Assembly: GCF_009689005.1 (NCBI RefSeq)
Contig: NZ_AP021879.1
Coordinates: forward strand, 4,092,001 to 4,156,000
Source of the DNA: Desulfosarcina ovata subsp. ovata
GTDB taxonomy: Bacteria > Desulfobacterota > Desulfobacteria > Desulfobacterales > Desulfosarcinaceae
DNA length: 64,000 bases
Direction of reading: 5' to 3'
Below the pieces are notes generated by a model. It saw nothing but the letters and a program-made list of their open reading frames with translations. It searched no databases and was not told where the DNA came from. The position numbers and the translations under genes were made by a program. Positions 17,065 to 29,984 of the stretch are shown here, piece after piece. Each line of letters opens with the position of its first letter. Within the stretch, counting starts at the first letter, position 1.

Positions 17065-19470
17065 ATGACCAGAGAAAAAAGCACTTCGCAAATCATGAAA
17101 AACAGGGCTCGGCGAAAGCCCGGGGCAACCATCGGGCGACTGATCAAATGGTCACTGGCACTGGCTTTCGTCCTGATGTTGATGGGTACGGCAGCCATGG
17201 TCGGCGTCTACTACTATATGAGTGACGGTTTGCCGAAAATTTCGTCTCTGAGCGATTACCGCCCACCCATTATCACCACCGTATATTCGGATGACAACCG
17301 AAAAATAGCCGAATTCTACAAAGAGCGGCGAATCGTCGTGCCCCTATCGAAAATCCCGATTCAACTCCAACAGGCGTTTATCGCAGCTGAAGATTCGCGC
17401 TTTTACAAACACCAGGGCATCGATTTTTTCAGTATCGTCCGGGCATTCATCAAAAACCTGGAAGCGGGAGCGATTGTTCAGGGCGGCAGCACCATCACCC
17501 AGCAGGTCACCAAATCGTTTCTGTTGACCCCCGAACGCAGTTACGAAAGAAAAATTAAAGAGGCGATTTTGGCCTATCGCATCGACAAGACCTTTACCAA
17601 AGAGGAGATTCTTTACCTTTACCTGAATCAGATCTACCTGGGACATGGGGCCTATGGTGTCGAAGCGGCCGCCGAAAACTATTTCGGAAAGTCCGTCAGT
17701 GAGTTGAACCTGGCCGAATGTGCCATTCTGGCCGGACTGCCCCAGGCCCCCAGCCGATATTCACCTTTCCGCCACCCCGAGCGGGCCAAACAGCGTCAAA
17801 TTTACGTGCTCAACCGGATGCTCGAGGAAGGCTTCATCGATAATACGCAAGTCACCGAAGCCATTGACGTCAAGATGGACATCAAACCCAGGCGAAACTG
17901 GTACATCGAAGAGGTCCCCATCTATACCGAACACGTCCGGCGCTATGTGGAAAAAAAATACGGCGCCGATGCCCTCTATACGCAGGGACTGAAAATTTTT
18001 ACCGCCGTCAACATCGAGATGCAGAAAGCGGCCCGCCGGGAAATAGAAAAAGGCCTGCGCGATCTGGACCGCCGGCAGGGATACCGGGGGCCGGAATCTC
18101 ACCTGGCCGTCGAGGCGATTGAACCATTTTGTGAGGAACAAAAGGCCCTGATCGAAAAATCCCCGCTGGTCGAAGGAAACTCGGTCAAGGGTGTGGTGAT
18201 CGACGTGGACGACAGCGGGGGAAAAGCCACGGTGCGCATGGGGGATGCGCGGGGGATGATTCCCATCGATGATATCCGCTGGGCACGCAAACCCAATCCA
18301 AAACTGGCCGCCTATCAGGCTCGCGTCAAGAAAGTGAGCCGCGTGCTCGCCACCGGCGATGTAATTCTGGTTCGATTGAATAAAAAGACAAACAATGAAG
18401 AGTTATGGGACCTGTCTCTGGATCAGGTGCCTGATGCCCAGAGCGCCCTGCTCTGCATTGAGGCGGAAACCGGCCTCGTCAAAGTGATGGTCGGTGGCCG
18501 TGATTTCATGGAAAGCCAGTTTAACCGCGCCGTTCAATCCCATCGTCAGCCAGGATCGGCCTTCAAACCGATTCTCTATGCGGCGGCACTGGACAAAGGC
18601 TATACCGCGGCAACCGAAATCATCGACGCCCCCATTGTTTTTGATGATGAGGAGCGTGACTTAACCTGGAAACCGAAAAATTACGGAAAGAAATTCTACG
18701 GACCCACGCTGCTGCGTGAAGCACTGACCAAATCCCGTAATGTGGTCTCCATTAAAATTCTTCAGGATATCGGCGTGGATTACTGCATTGACTACGCCAG
18801 AAAACTGGGCATCACATCGCCCTTGGCGCGAGATCTTTCCATCGCCCTGGGATCCTCTGGGGTAACGCTCCTCGAACTGGTCAATGCCTATGCGGTTTTC
18901 GCCAACCAGGGATATCTGATCGAACCGGCCTTCATCACAAAAATTGAAGATCGATGGGGAAATGTGCTCGAAGAAATGAACCCTTCCAGGGAAAGGGTAA
19001 TCGAAAAAAGCACGGCTTACATCATCACCAGCCTGATGGAAAGCGTGGTCAAGGAAGGCACTGGAAAACGGGTCAGGGCACTTAACCGTCCTGTCGCCGG
19101 TAAAACCGGCACCACCAATGATCTGCAGGATGCCTGGTTTATGGGCTACACCCCACAGTATATTACCGGTGTTTGGGTCGGCCACGATATAAACAAAACC
19201 CTGGGCAAAGGTGAAACCGGATCAAGAACCGCCAGCCCCATCTGGCTCGGTTTCATGCAGGCGGTGCTGAAAGACAAACCGGTACGCGTCTTTCCGGTTC
19301 CCGAAGGCGTCGTTTTCGCAAAAATCGATGCTCGGACCGGCTTGTTGCCCATTCCCGAATCCCGCGACACCATCTTTGAATGTTTTAAGGAAGGCACGGA
19401 GCCAACCGAGTACACCAAACGGCCAAACAGCATTGTGGATGCGGAATCGTTCTTTAAATCCGACATGTAA
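17065..19470 (+). CDS. mrcA: Penicillin-binding protein 1A (bifunctional transglycosylase/transpeptidase)
   Basis: An 801-residue class A PBP that polymerises and cross-links peptidoglycan in the periplasm. A cytoplasmic Arg/Lys-rich start precedes one membrane anchor (about 26-51). The GT51 domain has Glu109 in 'AAEDSRFYKHQGID', then 'QGGSTITQQV' and 'LNQIYLGHGAYGV'. An OB-like insert (about 330-440) is typical of PBP1A. The transpeptidase domain has Ser498-x-x-Lys501 in 'RQPGSAFKP', the SRN motif 'KSRNVVS' and Lys680 in 'GKTGTTND'. An in-frame ATG 30 bp downstream is possible as a start. The adjacent response-regulator gene follows after 63 bp. Confidence 0.95.
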   Translation: MTREKSTSQIMKNRARRKPGATIGRLIKWSLALAFVLMLMGTAAMVGVYYYMSDGLPKISSLSDYRPPIITTVYSDDNRKIAEFYKERRIVVPLSKIPIQLQQAFIAAEDSRFYKHQGIDFFSIVRAFIKNLEAGAIVQGGSTITQQVTKSFLLTPERSYERKIKEAILAYRIDKTFTKEEILYLYLNQIYLGHGAYGVEAAAENYFGKSVSELNLAECAILAGLPQAPSRYSPFRHPERAKQRQIYVLNRMLEEGFIDNTQVTEAIDVKMDIKPRRNWYIEEVPIYTEHVRRYVEKKYGADALYTQGLKIFTAVNIEMQKAARREIEKGLRDLDRRQGYRGPESHLAVEAIEPFCEEQKALIEKSPLVEGNSVKGVVIDVDDSGGKATVRMGDARGMIPIDDIRWARKPNPKLAAYQARVKKVSRVLATGDVILVRLNKKTNNEELWDLSLDQVPDAQSALLCIEAETGLVKVMVGGRDFMESQFNRAVQSHRQPGSAFKPILYAAALDKGYTAATEIIDAPIVFDDEERDLTWKPKNYGKKFYGPTLLREALTKSRNVVSIKILQDIGVDYCIDYARKLGITSPLARDLSIALGSSGVTLLELVNAYAVFANQGYLIEPAFITKIEDRWGNVLEEMNPSRERVIEKSTAYIITSLMESVVKEGTGKRVRALNRPVAGKTGTTNDLQDAWFMGYTPQYITGVWVGHDINKTLGKGETGSRTASPIWLGFMQAVLKDKPVRVFPVPEGVVFAKIDARTGLLPIPESRDTIFECFKEGTEPTEYTKRPNSIVDAESFFKSDM

Positions 19471-19533
19471 TGGCGACCCGGCCATGGTTTGACGGATTCA
19501 TTTTACGATCCTTATATCTGAAAGTCGAACCGT

Positions 19534-20172
19534 ATGATCAAAGTCCTGCTGGCAGACGATCACAGTATTGTTCGGGCCGGTTTGCGCCGGATTGTCGAAG
19601 AAAGTGGCGACATTGAAGTCGTGGCCGAAGCGTCGGATGGCCGCGAAGCGATTCTGGCGGTCAGAAAGGAAAAACCCGATGTGGCGGTGATTGATATATC
19701 CATGCCCGTATTGGATGGACTGGAAGTAATCACCCAACTGAAAAGCGAAAATCCGCAATTGCCGATTCTCGTTTTAACCATGCACGAAGAACATCAGTAT
19801 GTGGTGCGCGCCATCGAGACCGGCGCCATGGGCTATATCACCAAACAGAGCGCACCGGAGCAACTGGTCAAAGCGATCCGCAAGGTTCATTCCGGGTCCC
19901 TTTTTCTAACTGCCGATGCCGCCGAAGCACTGGCGCTCCGGGTTGCCAAAGGAAGTCAGTCCCAAAGCCCGCTGGAAACCCTCTCTACCCGCGAACTCCA
20001 GGTGTTGCGCCGTCTGGCCATGGGTTACACCAACCGCGAAATCGCCTCGGCCTATCACATCAGCATAAAAACCGTTGATACCTATCGGTTCCGTCTTTTG
20101 AAAAAACTGAATCTGCGCAACAACGCCGACCTTTCCCGATTTGCCATTCAGAACCGCCTCATTGAAGCTTGA
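19534..20172 (+). CDS. NarL/FixJ-type response regulator
   Basis: A 212-residue two-domain regulator. The receiver domain has Asp8/Asp9 in 'LLADDHS', phospho-acceptor Asp54 in 'VAVIDISMPVLDG' and a Lys in 'YITKQSAPE'. The C-terminal LuxR-type HTH (about 148-205) reads 'LSTRELQVLRRLAMGYTNRE' and continues 'IASAYHISIKTVDTYRFRLL'. No cognate kinase is adjacent, so it is an orphan unless served by the kinases at 8.4-11.4 kb. It converges with the HEAT-repeat gene, with a 14-bp overlap. Confidence 0.92.
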   Translation: MIKVLLADDHSIVRAGLRRIVEESGDIEVVAEASDGREAILAVRKEKPDVAVIDISMPVLDGLEVITQLKSENPQLPILVLTMHEEHQYVVRAIETGAMGYITKQSAPEQLVKAIRKVHSGSLFLTADAAEALALRVAKGSQSQSPLETLSTRELQVLRRLAMGYTNREIASAYHISIKTVDTYRFRLLKKLNLRNNADLSRFAIQNRLIEA

Positions 20173-21046
20173 CCCGGCCATACAGCCGGATGGCTGCCTG
20201 TCTGACCGGAAGATCCCCATCATTTAAAAGCAAACGGATCTCTTCTTTCAGCAGATGGTAATCGTCGGCTTTACAGCCCAACAGATTGTCCAACACCTGA
20301 AGACGGACCCGGGGTTCCCGGTCAGCCAGAAGCCGGCGGTAAAAATCCACAATCCTTGTCGTCAGGGGAAGCATTCCCAACCCGGTCAGGCCATCCACCC
20401 GCAACTCCATGGGAATATCGCCCATATTTTCAATATAGACGGATTCGACATCCGGAAACTTTTCTGCGAACCGCCAGAGATGGAGCAATATGCTGCGTTT
20501 CTCTTCCATTAACCCCACCTGCAGGCGCGTTGTCAGAAATTCGAAAACATATCCATCTCCCACGGATACCATTGCCGACACCACTGCGGCCTGAACATCA
20601 CGGTCAAGATCGTCAAAATGATGAATCAGTGCCGAAACCGCCGGGTGGTTTCCCTCCCAACCCAGCGCCAATGCACAGGCAATTCGAATCGATGGCGCCG
20701 AATGGTCCAGCATGTTGATCAACGCAGCGTTGAGCGATAGGACATCTCTGCTCAGGGAGGCAGCCAGGCCCAGTTGAACCGCAGCGGCAGCGCGAATCTG
20801 TTCATCCGTTGCTCCTCCCACCACCAGATCGTACAATGGCCACAACACCCTGTCCTTTCCGGCATAGCCGAGCAGTGGAATGATCTTTATCAGCAGGGGC
20901 GTATCGGCATGCGGCAAGGCCTCGAGAAGGATGGCGATGCCGCTTTCCGGATCACTCAAAAAGGATTCCATATCCTCAAGATAACCTCGCACCTTATCCA
21001 AAAGGCGATGGGAACGATCAAACGGAATAAGTGTGGCCTTTTTCAT
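20159..21046 (-). CDS. HEAT-repeat protein
   Basis: A 295-residue alpha-helical protein without signal peptide or membrane segment. About six HEAT-like helix pairs are visible with the pattern 'IRAAAAVQLG', 'PSIRIACALALGW', 'RDVQAAVVSAMV', 'PRVRLQVLDNLLG' and 'LPVRQAAIRLYGR'. Such repeats form curved scaffolds for protein binding, and in bacteria often occur beside regulators or phosphoesterases. The function is unknown. It is 6 bp downstream of the next unknown gene and co-directional with the EndoQ-UvrD fusion. Confidence 0.75.
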   Translation of the reverse strand: MKKATLIPFDRSHRLLDKVRGYLEDMESFLSDPESGIAILLEALPHADTPLLIKIIPLLGYAGKDRVLWPLYDLVVGGATDEQIRAAAAVQLGLAASLSRDVLSLNAALINMLDHSAPSIRIACALALGWEGNHPAVSALIHHFDDLDRDVQAAVVSAMVSVGDGYVFEFLTTRLQVGLMEEKRSILLHLWRFAEKFPDVESVYIENMGDIPMELRVDGLTGLGMLPLTTRIVDFYRRLLADREPRVRLQVLDNLLGCKADDYHLLKEEIRLLLNDGDLPVRQAAIRLYGRVKLQ

Positions 21047-21052
21047 TTATAT

Positions 21053-21433
21053 TCAATTGAATGGGGTTTGTTTTGCATGAAGGCATTTCAATATGTATTT
21101 GGCTGGAAAATCCGCATGGCAGAAATAGGTTCTGCCCATCTCGGATGCATGCTGGCAGATCGTTTCTATAATCTGCGCTTTTTCGCCTTCACTGACAAAA
21201 TTTCTTTCATGCTTCTGTTTAAAAACGACCGACGGACCCAGCAGATCCCTTATCTTCTGATACTTTTTTTCGTCCATAAAAAAATGGGTAAACCATTTTT
21301 TGTCCACGCAAACAACAATCTCGATCCAAATGCAAATATACCATCGATCGGCAGCAATTTTTCTGGATTGATCAATACACTGCATCGTTAATCCATTATC
21401 CAGTTGGACGGATAAGATCGGATCGGTTGACAT
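21053..21433 (-). CDS. Hypothetical protein (126 aa)
   Basis: A 126-residue soluble protein that I do not recognise. The N-terminal half has a beta-like pattern ('ILSVQLDNGLTMQCIDQSRK', 'WYICIWIEIVV') and the C-terminal half is mixed, with Cys and His residues ('ICQHASEMGRTYFCH'). It starts 10 bp after the stop of the EndoQ-UvrD gene and ends 6 bp before the HEAT gene, so the three form one transcription unit. A link with DNA repair is only by position. Confidence 0.65.
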   Translation of the reverse strand: MSTDPILSVQLDNGLTMQCIDQSRKIAADRWYICIWIEIVVCVDKKWFTHFFMDEKKYQKIRDLLGPSVVFKQKHERNFVSEGEKAQIIETICQHASEMGRTYFCHADFPAKYILKCLHAKQTPFN

Positions 21434-21443
21434 GGCTTACTCC

Positions 21444-24400
21444 TTAAAACAGAGACAGTTGTTTCTGTATCGCTGGTTGTGGCCGGTTCAGGCCGGTTGC
21501 GCTGAATTCCTTATAGATGTTTTCGATATCGTTGACAAAGGGAGAGAGTTGGCGCGGTTGCATCTGGCCATTGATCAGTCGGGTCTTGGCCCGGGTCAGA
21601 AAGAGATGCCGCTTGGCCCGGGTCAGCGCCACATAGAACAGCCGGCGTTCCTCTTCCAGATCAGCGGGACGATTAACGGATTGATAGGGAATCCATCCAT
21701 CTTCGCAGCCCGCAATAAAAACCACCGAAAATTCAAGCCCCTTTGACGCATGCATGGTGCTCAGGGAAACTTTTTCAACCCGATGGTCATAAGTATCCGT
21801 ATCCCTGCAAAGGGCGAGCGCTGCTAAAAACCCGGCCGCATCATCCGAACGATGCGCATCGGCCGCTTCCATCATGTGCTGAAATCCCTTTTCAAATCCC
21901 GGTTCATCACCAACGGTTTCAAGTATGCCACTTTGTTCGGTGATCATATCGAGACCGGATCGCAGCGAAAGGGTCTCCACTCGTTGCTTCCAGTCCGATA
22001 TTTGGTTTAAAAAATCGTATAATTGCTGCTGCTTTGATATTCCCATGCCGGGGATGGGCAATCGTCGCGATTGAATCAGGGCCTCTTTAATTGGCAGACG
22101 GTTCCGATAAGCCCATGACTTCAGTTTTTCCACTGTTTTCCCGGAAATACCGGGTTTCAGGTGATCACTGGCCATCTGGATGTCGGCAAACGTCCCCAAT
22201 CCATGAATCAGCCTGAAAATAGAAACGACCCCTTTTATTCCAGGATGGTCCAATACGGATTGACGATCGATCACCTGGCAGGGAATACCGGCCTTTTCCA
22301 GCATTCGCCGAATGGGATCGGCCTGAATTCGGGTTCGAAACAAAACCGCAAAGTCGGAAAAGCTCAAGCCGCCTGTTTGTGTGGATCCATCCACCGCACC
22401 GGAATCCATTGAAAAAAAGCCAATGCCGCCGATCATCGTTTCAATGGTCTTGCCAATGGCCACCGCTTCGGTATTTTCCGTTTGCGCTTCCGTGACCTGA
22501 ATGGTGCGATCGCCGACGTGGTCGGAATAGACGGCCCGACGATGGCCGGTGTCGAGCCGTTCGGCATTCTTTTGGATTACCTGCGACGATACCTCCAGAA
22601 TGGTTTGGGTGGATCGATAGTTTTTTCTCAGGAAGACGACTTCCGCCCCGGGATAGTCTTTTAAAAACCAGTTAAAACAGGTAATGTCAGACCCTCTGAA
22701 TCCATAAATGGACTGGTCTGGATCCCCAATCACGCACAGGCGGGCCTGATCCCCGGCAAGTCGGCGAACAAGCCGGTATTGGCCGGCATTGATATCCTGA
22801 TATTCATCGATAAATATATCACTGAACCGATTGACGTATCGATCCTGAATCGACGATTCGTTTTCCAGCAGCTGAACCGTTCGAAAAATAAGATCCTCAA
22901 AATCCAATAGATGATCAATATCCATCAACCGTTCATAGGTCTGATAGCAGCGTTCGAACATGGCTGCCAGATCGGGTGGACACAGATCGTCCAATGGATC
23001 CTGACTGGAAAGCAATTTCTGTTTGGCCGCGACAATCCAGCCCATCAGATCATCGACTTTAACGGGACTCGCTTTGCCTGTCAGCCCATTTAAAGCCAAA
23101 ACATCACGGACCAGTTCTCTGCGATGCCCTTCATCGATGACCGAAAACGGCTGATCGGCCTGCCATTGACTTAAAATCCGGTAACCCAAGGAATGAAAGG
23201 TCCCCAGGATGGGCATCGACTGGGAATCCCCAAGCATTGTGCGCAGCCGTTCGCGCATCTCTGTTGCCGCTTTGTTGGTAAAGGTCACGGCAAGCACACG
23301 CCGGGCATCGACCCCGGCGTTGACGATGCCTCCAATTTTATGGGTCAGGGTGCGGGTTTTTCCGGTACCGGGTCCGGCCACGATCATCAGCGCCCGGTTT
23401 TCAAAATCGACGGCCGCCTGCTGCGCCGGATTTAATTGAATGGAATGATCCTTGACTGAGCACGGTGTTATATCCGGTAATGGATTTGGCGGTTGGGAAA
23501 TTTTTTTCTTGGTGGGCGGTTTCACCCCATCTGTGATTTTGTCCGCAGTTGCAAACAGACTGCGTTGTCCGGAAACCGTTGATCGCTCCGCCTCGGAAAA
23601 AATCCGGACCGTACCGAACAACCCATCATATCCCGGCGAAAACGATACGCGATCATCCCGCATGCGAGAAATCGCCTCGGCGAGCAGGGGCACGCCGGCC
23701 GATTCAATTTTTTCGGTGTCGAGGTAATGCAGGATATTGAACTCATTTCCCAGTTTTTCCAACAACACCCGGTAGGTTTGCGACACCTTTTTTGATTTTG
23801 GTCCGACCCTGAATATTTCGGAAAGCAGATTTTCTAAGGGAATCAACCGATAAAAAGGAAATGTCCGCGTTGGGCGAACCCCTTCTGTACGGGTGGCCAG
23901 AGTTTCCACACGGTGCAACACCCCAAGGGTAAGTGGTTTGTTGCAGACCGGACAGATTCCCTGATGCAACAGGGTTTCAGCCGGCGAAAAACAGACCTCG
24001 CATTTGCGATGGCCATCCACATGATATTTCCCCTCTTCGGGATAAAACTCGAAAGTACCCAGAAACTGATCTTTATCTCCCTTTTCCATGGCCCAGCGCA
24101 TAGCATGATAACTCAATTCCGTTTTAAATATATTGGCCTCTCGGCCGAGCTTGGATGGTGAGTGAGCATCGGAATTGGATATTAAGGTAACCTGATCCAG
24201 ATCGGATACGCGCCAGTTCATCGGCGGATCCGATGACAGACCGGTTTCTGCGGCGAAAATATGGTGACTCAAATCTTCAAAACAGTCAGATAAGGTATCA
24301 AATCCTGATTTCGATCCCAACATGGAAAACCAGGGCGTCCAAATGTGAGCGGGCACAAGAAACCCATTTTCGGATGTTTCCAATGTAATTTCAAGCAAAT

Positions 24401-24845
24401 CCCGCGCATCCAAACCAAGGATCGGCCTGCCGTCCGAACAGATATTGCCAATCGCATCCAAACGACCATTAAACCGCTTCACATCCTCAATATCCGGAAA
24501 AAACACAAGATTATGATTCTTCCGGGTTCGATCTTGCTTTTTATAGATATTACTGATTTCACAGCTGAGCATAAACCGTACCGGCGCCCGGCAGGAAACG
24601 GGCACCTGCGGATCACAGCTTTTTTCAATGTCGCTTCTCAGCCGATACAGGCCCGGTTCAGCGGGTTCGAGTTTATCGATGATCTGGGCAAACCAATCCG
24701 GGTGAGTGAAATCACCGGTGCCCACCACCGTTATTCCCTTGAGCTGAGCCCATATATAAATATTTTCAAGATCAAGATCTTTGGCGGTCGCCCTTGAAAA
24801 CTTTGAGTGGATATGCAGGTCAGCTATAAAAGTATTTGAGTTCAT
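21444..24845 (-). CDS. EndoQ-like PHP endonuclease fused to UvrD/PcrA-type helicase
   Basis: A 1133-residue fusion. Residues 1-about 430 resemble endonuclease Q (TIGR00375 family), which nicks 5' of deaminated bases. PHP metal motifs are 'LHIHSKFSRAT' (His11, His13), 'GTGDFTHPDW' (42-51) and 'SNSDAHSPS' (223-231). A zinc finger has Cys282, Cys285, Cys298 and Cys301. After a Pro/Lys-rich linker (about 425-470) comes a full SF1A helicase: 'LNPAQQAAVD' Q motif, Walker A 'AGPGTGKTRT' (490-499), 'FIDEYQDIN', 'GDPDQSIYGFRGS' and 'TMHASKGLEFSVVFI' plus 'LFYVALTRAK'. The last residues 'KQLSLF' form a consensus beta-clamp-binding motif. It likely couples lesion nicking to strand unwinding. Confidence 0.88.
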   Translation of the reverse strand: MNSNTFIADLHIHSKFSRATAKDLDLENIYIWAQLKGITVVGTGDFTHPDWFAQIIDKLEPAEPGLYRLRSDIEKSCDPQVPVSCRAPVRFMLSCEISNIYKKQDRTRKNHNLVFFPDIEDVKRFNGRLDAIGNICSDGRPILGLDARDLLEITLETSENGFLVPAHIWTPWFSMLGSKSGFDTLSDCFEDLSHHIFAAETGLSSDPPMNWRVSDLDQVTLISNSDAHSPSKLGREANIFKTELSYHAMRWAMEKGDKDQFLGTFEFYPEEGKYHVDGHRKCEVCFSPAETLLHQGICPVCNKPLTLGVLHRVETLATRTEGVRPTRTFPFYRLIPLENLLSEIFRVGPKSKKVSQTYRVLLEKLGNEFNILHYLDTEKIESAGVPLLAEAISRMRDDRVSFSPGYDGLFGTVRIFSEAERSTVSGQRSLFATADKITDGVKPPTKKKISQPPNPLPDITPCSVKDHSIQLNPAQQAAVDFENRALMIVAGPGTGKTRTLTHKIGGIVNAGVDARRVLAVTFTNKAATEMRERLRTMLGDSQSMPILGTFHSLGYRILSQWQADQPFSVIDEGHRRELVRDVLALNGLTGKASPVKVDDLMGWIVAAKQKLLSSQDPLDDLCPPDLAAMFERCYQTYERLMDIDHLLDFEDLIFRTVQLLENESSIQDRYVNRFSDIFIDEYQDINAGQYRLVRRLAGDQARLCVIGDPDQSIYGFRGSDITCFNWFLKDYPGAEVVFLRKNYRSTQTILEVSSQVIQKNAERLDTGHRRAVYSDHVGDRTIQVTEAQTENTEAVAIGKTIETMIGGIGFFSMDSGAVDGSTQTGGLSFSDFAVLFRTRIQADPIRRMLEKAGIPCQVIDRQSVLDHPGIKGVVSIFRLIHGLGTFADIQMASDHLKPGISGKTVEKLKSWAYRNRLPIKEALIQSRRLPIPGMGISKQQQLYDFLNQISDWKQRVETLSLRSGLDMITEQSGILETVGDEPGFEKGFQHMMEAADAHRSDDAAGFLAALALCRDTDTYDHRVEKVSLSTMHASKGLEFSVVFIAGCEDGWIPYQSVNRPADLEEERRLFYVALTRAKRHLFLTRAKTRLINGQMQPRQLSPFVNDIENIYKEFSATGLNRPQPAIQKQLSLF

Positions 24846-25075
24846 TATATATTTTTAATTTAAAATTATTGAATTCTGTATGATTCAATATCTTTTGTCA
24901 ATAGGCCAGGATGAACCGCGGACGATATCATCATCATGCCTATGAAAGATGATATTTTCAGCCGCCACTTCTGGTCGGTTTTCTAAAAAAGACCTTGAAA
25001 AAGATACTAAAAAAATGTATATGTATGCGTTTTTAATTAAAATTACTAACATCTTAGCTGGATTCGGAATCATCT
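24846..25075. other. Divergent AT-rich spacer at the strand switch
   Basis: 230 bp between the leftward EndoQ-UvrD gene and the rightward rdgC gene. Both ends are AT-rich. Genes to the left are mainly leftward and genes to the right mainly rightward. No exact DnaA box (TTATCCACA) was found. It must hold promoters for both sides. Confidence 0.35.
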
Positions 25076-25690
25076 ATGGGAATATTTTCTTCTTCTGTTT
25101 CGATTACGCAATACTTTGTCGAGGGCAAACTCGACGAACCGATCATTGAAACCATATCCAAGGGATTAAAAAAACAGTCAATCGAGGAAATTGACAACGA
25201 ATCGTCAGATAAAGCCATTGGATGGACCTGTTTTAACGATCCTTTCAATACGGATTTTGATAAAAATCCATTTTTGATCGGCACTCATTTGGTTTTTTCC
25301 ATGCGTATCGATAAAAAATCGATTCCCGCAAAAATTGTTCAAAAACACTATACTCTGGAAATGAAAAAGCGGCTTGAATCCAGTGGTCGCGAGTTTTTAA
25401 GCAAAACCGAAAAAAAAGAAATCAAAGACCATGTACTCCATTTATTGAATCTGAGAATTCCTGCAACCCCGAACATTTATGATCTGATCTGGAATTACGA
25501 AGAAGGTCGCCTGTGGTTTTTTTCCAATTTGAAAGGGGCCAATGAAGAACTGGAAACCCTTTTTACCCGGTCATTCAAATTAAAACTGATCCGGCTTTTT
25601 CCATACAGCATGGCGACATTGACATCGCCGCTGTCGGATATGGAAAAAGATACCATTGCCCAACTCAGTCAAACCCGATTCACGGAGTAA
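25076..25690 (+). CDS. RdgC-like protein, N-terminal-type subunit
   Basis: A 204-residue protein resembling the first two-thirds of recombination-associated protein RdgC, a ring-forming DNA-binding protein that restrains RecA. Family features are 'AIGWTCFNDPF', 'HLVFSMRIDKKSIPAKIV', 'RLESSGREFLSKTEKKEIKD' (with the 'K.EKKE.KD' segment of RdgC), 'LIWNYEEGRLWFFS' and 'LIRLFPYSM'. It ends where single-chain RdgC proteins continue, and the missing C-terminal portion appears to be encoded by the next gene in another frame. The ATG at 25076 has only a weak ribosome-binding site. Confidence 0.7.
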   Translation: MGIFSSSVSITQYFVEGKLDEPIIETISKGLKKQSIEEIDNESSDKAIGWTCFNDPFNTDFDKNPFLIGTHLVFSMRIDKKSIPAKIVQKHYTLEMKKRLESSGREFLSKTEKKEIKDHVLHLLNLRIPATPNIYDLIWNYEEGRLWFFSNLKGANEELETLFTRSFKLKLIRLFPYSMATLTSPLSDMEKDTIAQLSQTRFTE

Positions 25691-25700
25691 CCATATTCCT

Positions 25701-26225
25701 ATGCTGGATGTCGCTGTTGCATACAACCGATACAAATTTATTGGTAATGAATTTTTGACCTGGCTTTGGTTTAGCACCGATACCAATCAGGACTATTTTA
25801 AAACGATCGATGAAACCATCACAACACTGGATATCGGCAACCGTATCGTTCTTGAGAACAATGTCAATGATACCAGTGAAATCATTACGATCAAAGGGGA
25901 TGATGCCGGATTGGAAGAGGGGCTCCTCTCCCTTCGCAAGGGTGCCGTGGTCGTTGAGATGAATCTGATCTACAAAACGGAAAATCAGGAGTGGAAATTC
26001 TCAATCAAAGGCGAAAGCCTCAGTTTTTCAAGTCTCAAGGTCCCTGAAACCGGTCCAATGGAAACAAAAGACGACGTCGAGGGGTTATTGCTGGAAAAAG
26101 CCTATCTTTTCGAAAAAGCAATCCATCTGATCAATGGCCTCTTTAACGCGTTTCTCAAACTGAGGGCATCGGTGGAATGGGATCAAACTGTGGTTCCGGC
26201 GATTCGAAAATGGGTGCTGCCCTGA
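25701..26225 (+). CDS. RdgC-like C-terminal-type subunit / RdgC-linked protein
   Basis: A 174-residue protein. Its 'FIGNEFLTWLWF' segment near the N-terminus resembles the 'FLGREFLTWLW' block of longer RdgC-like proteins, followed by 'IVLENNVNDTSEIITIKGDD' and a helical C-terminus. It starts 10 bp after the upstream rdgC-like gene. The frame is open back to 25656, so either two genes form a two-subunit RdgC or a frameshift split one gene; clean stop and restart favours two genes. GGAG at 25684-25687 lies slightly far from the ATG at 25701. Confidence 0.65.
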   Translation: MLDVAVAYNRYKFIGNEFLTWLWFSTDTNQDYFKTIDETITTLDIGNRIVLENNVNDTSEIITIKGDDAGLEEGLLSLRKGAVVVEMNLIYKTENQEWKFSIKGESLSFSSLKVPETGPMETKDDVEGLLLEKAYLFEKAIHLINGLFNAFLKLRASVEWDQTVVPAIRKWVLP

Positions 26226-26450
26226 TGGCTGATGATTACCAGCCGCAGCGGACTGATATCGGGTTAATAATTTGTGAGTTATGAACAAATTCGATTTCGT
26301 TGCCCATGAAAGCGTGAATTTAAAAATGTATAGAAGGGGTTATTAACGGGCAAGGTATAAAATTAACCCAATATTTTTAAATTGTTATAGATTTATTAAC
26401 TTTTTGTCAGCTCTAAGTAGAATAAGAACCTTTACAAAAGGAATTCTATT
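26226..26450. other. AT-rich region upstream of dnaN, possible oriC-proximal segment
   Basis: 225 bp that become very AT-rich towards dnaN, with a GGGTTA...TAACCC inverted repeat (about 26337-26369) and an AT-rich stretch (about 26370-26405). dnaN-gyrB and the rpmH-mnmE cluster nearby are typical oriC neighbours. No exact DnaA boxes were found, so this is a weak origin candidate. It probably also contains the dnaN promoter. Confidence 0.3.
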
Positions 26451-29971
<3,521 letters not shown>

Positions 29972-29984
29972 ATTTCCATAAATA

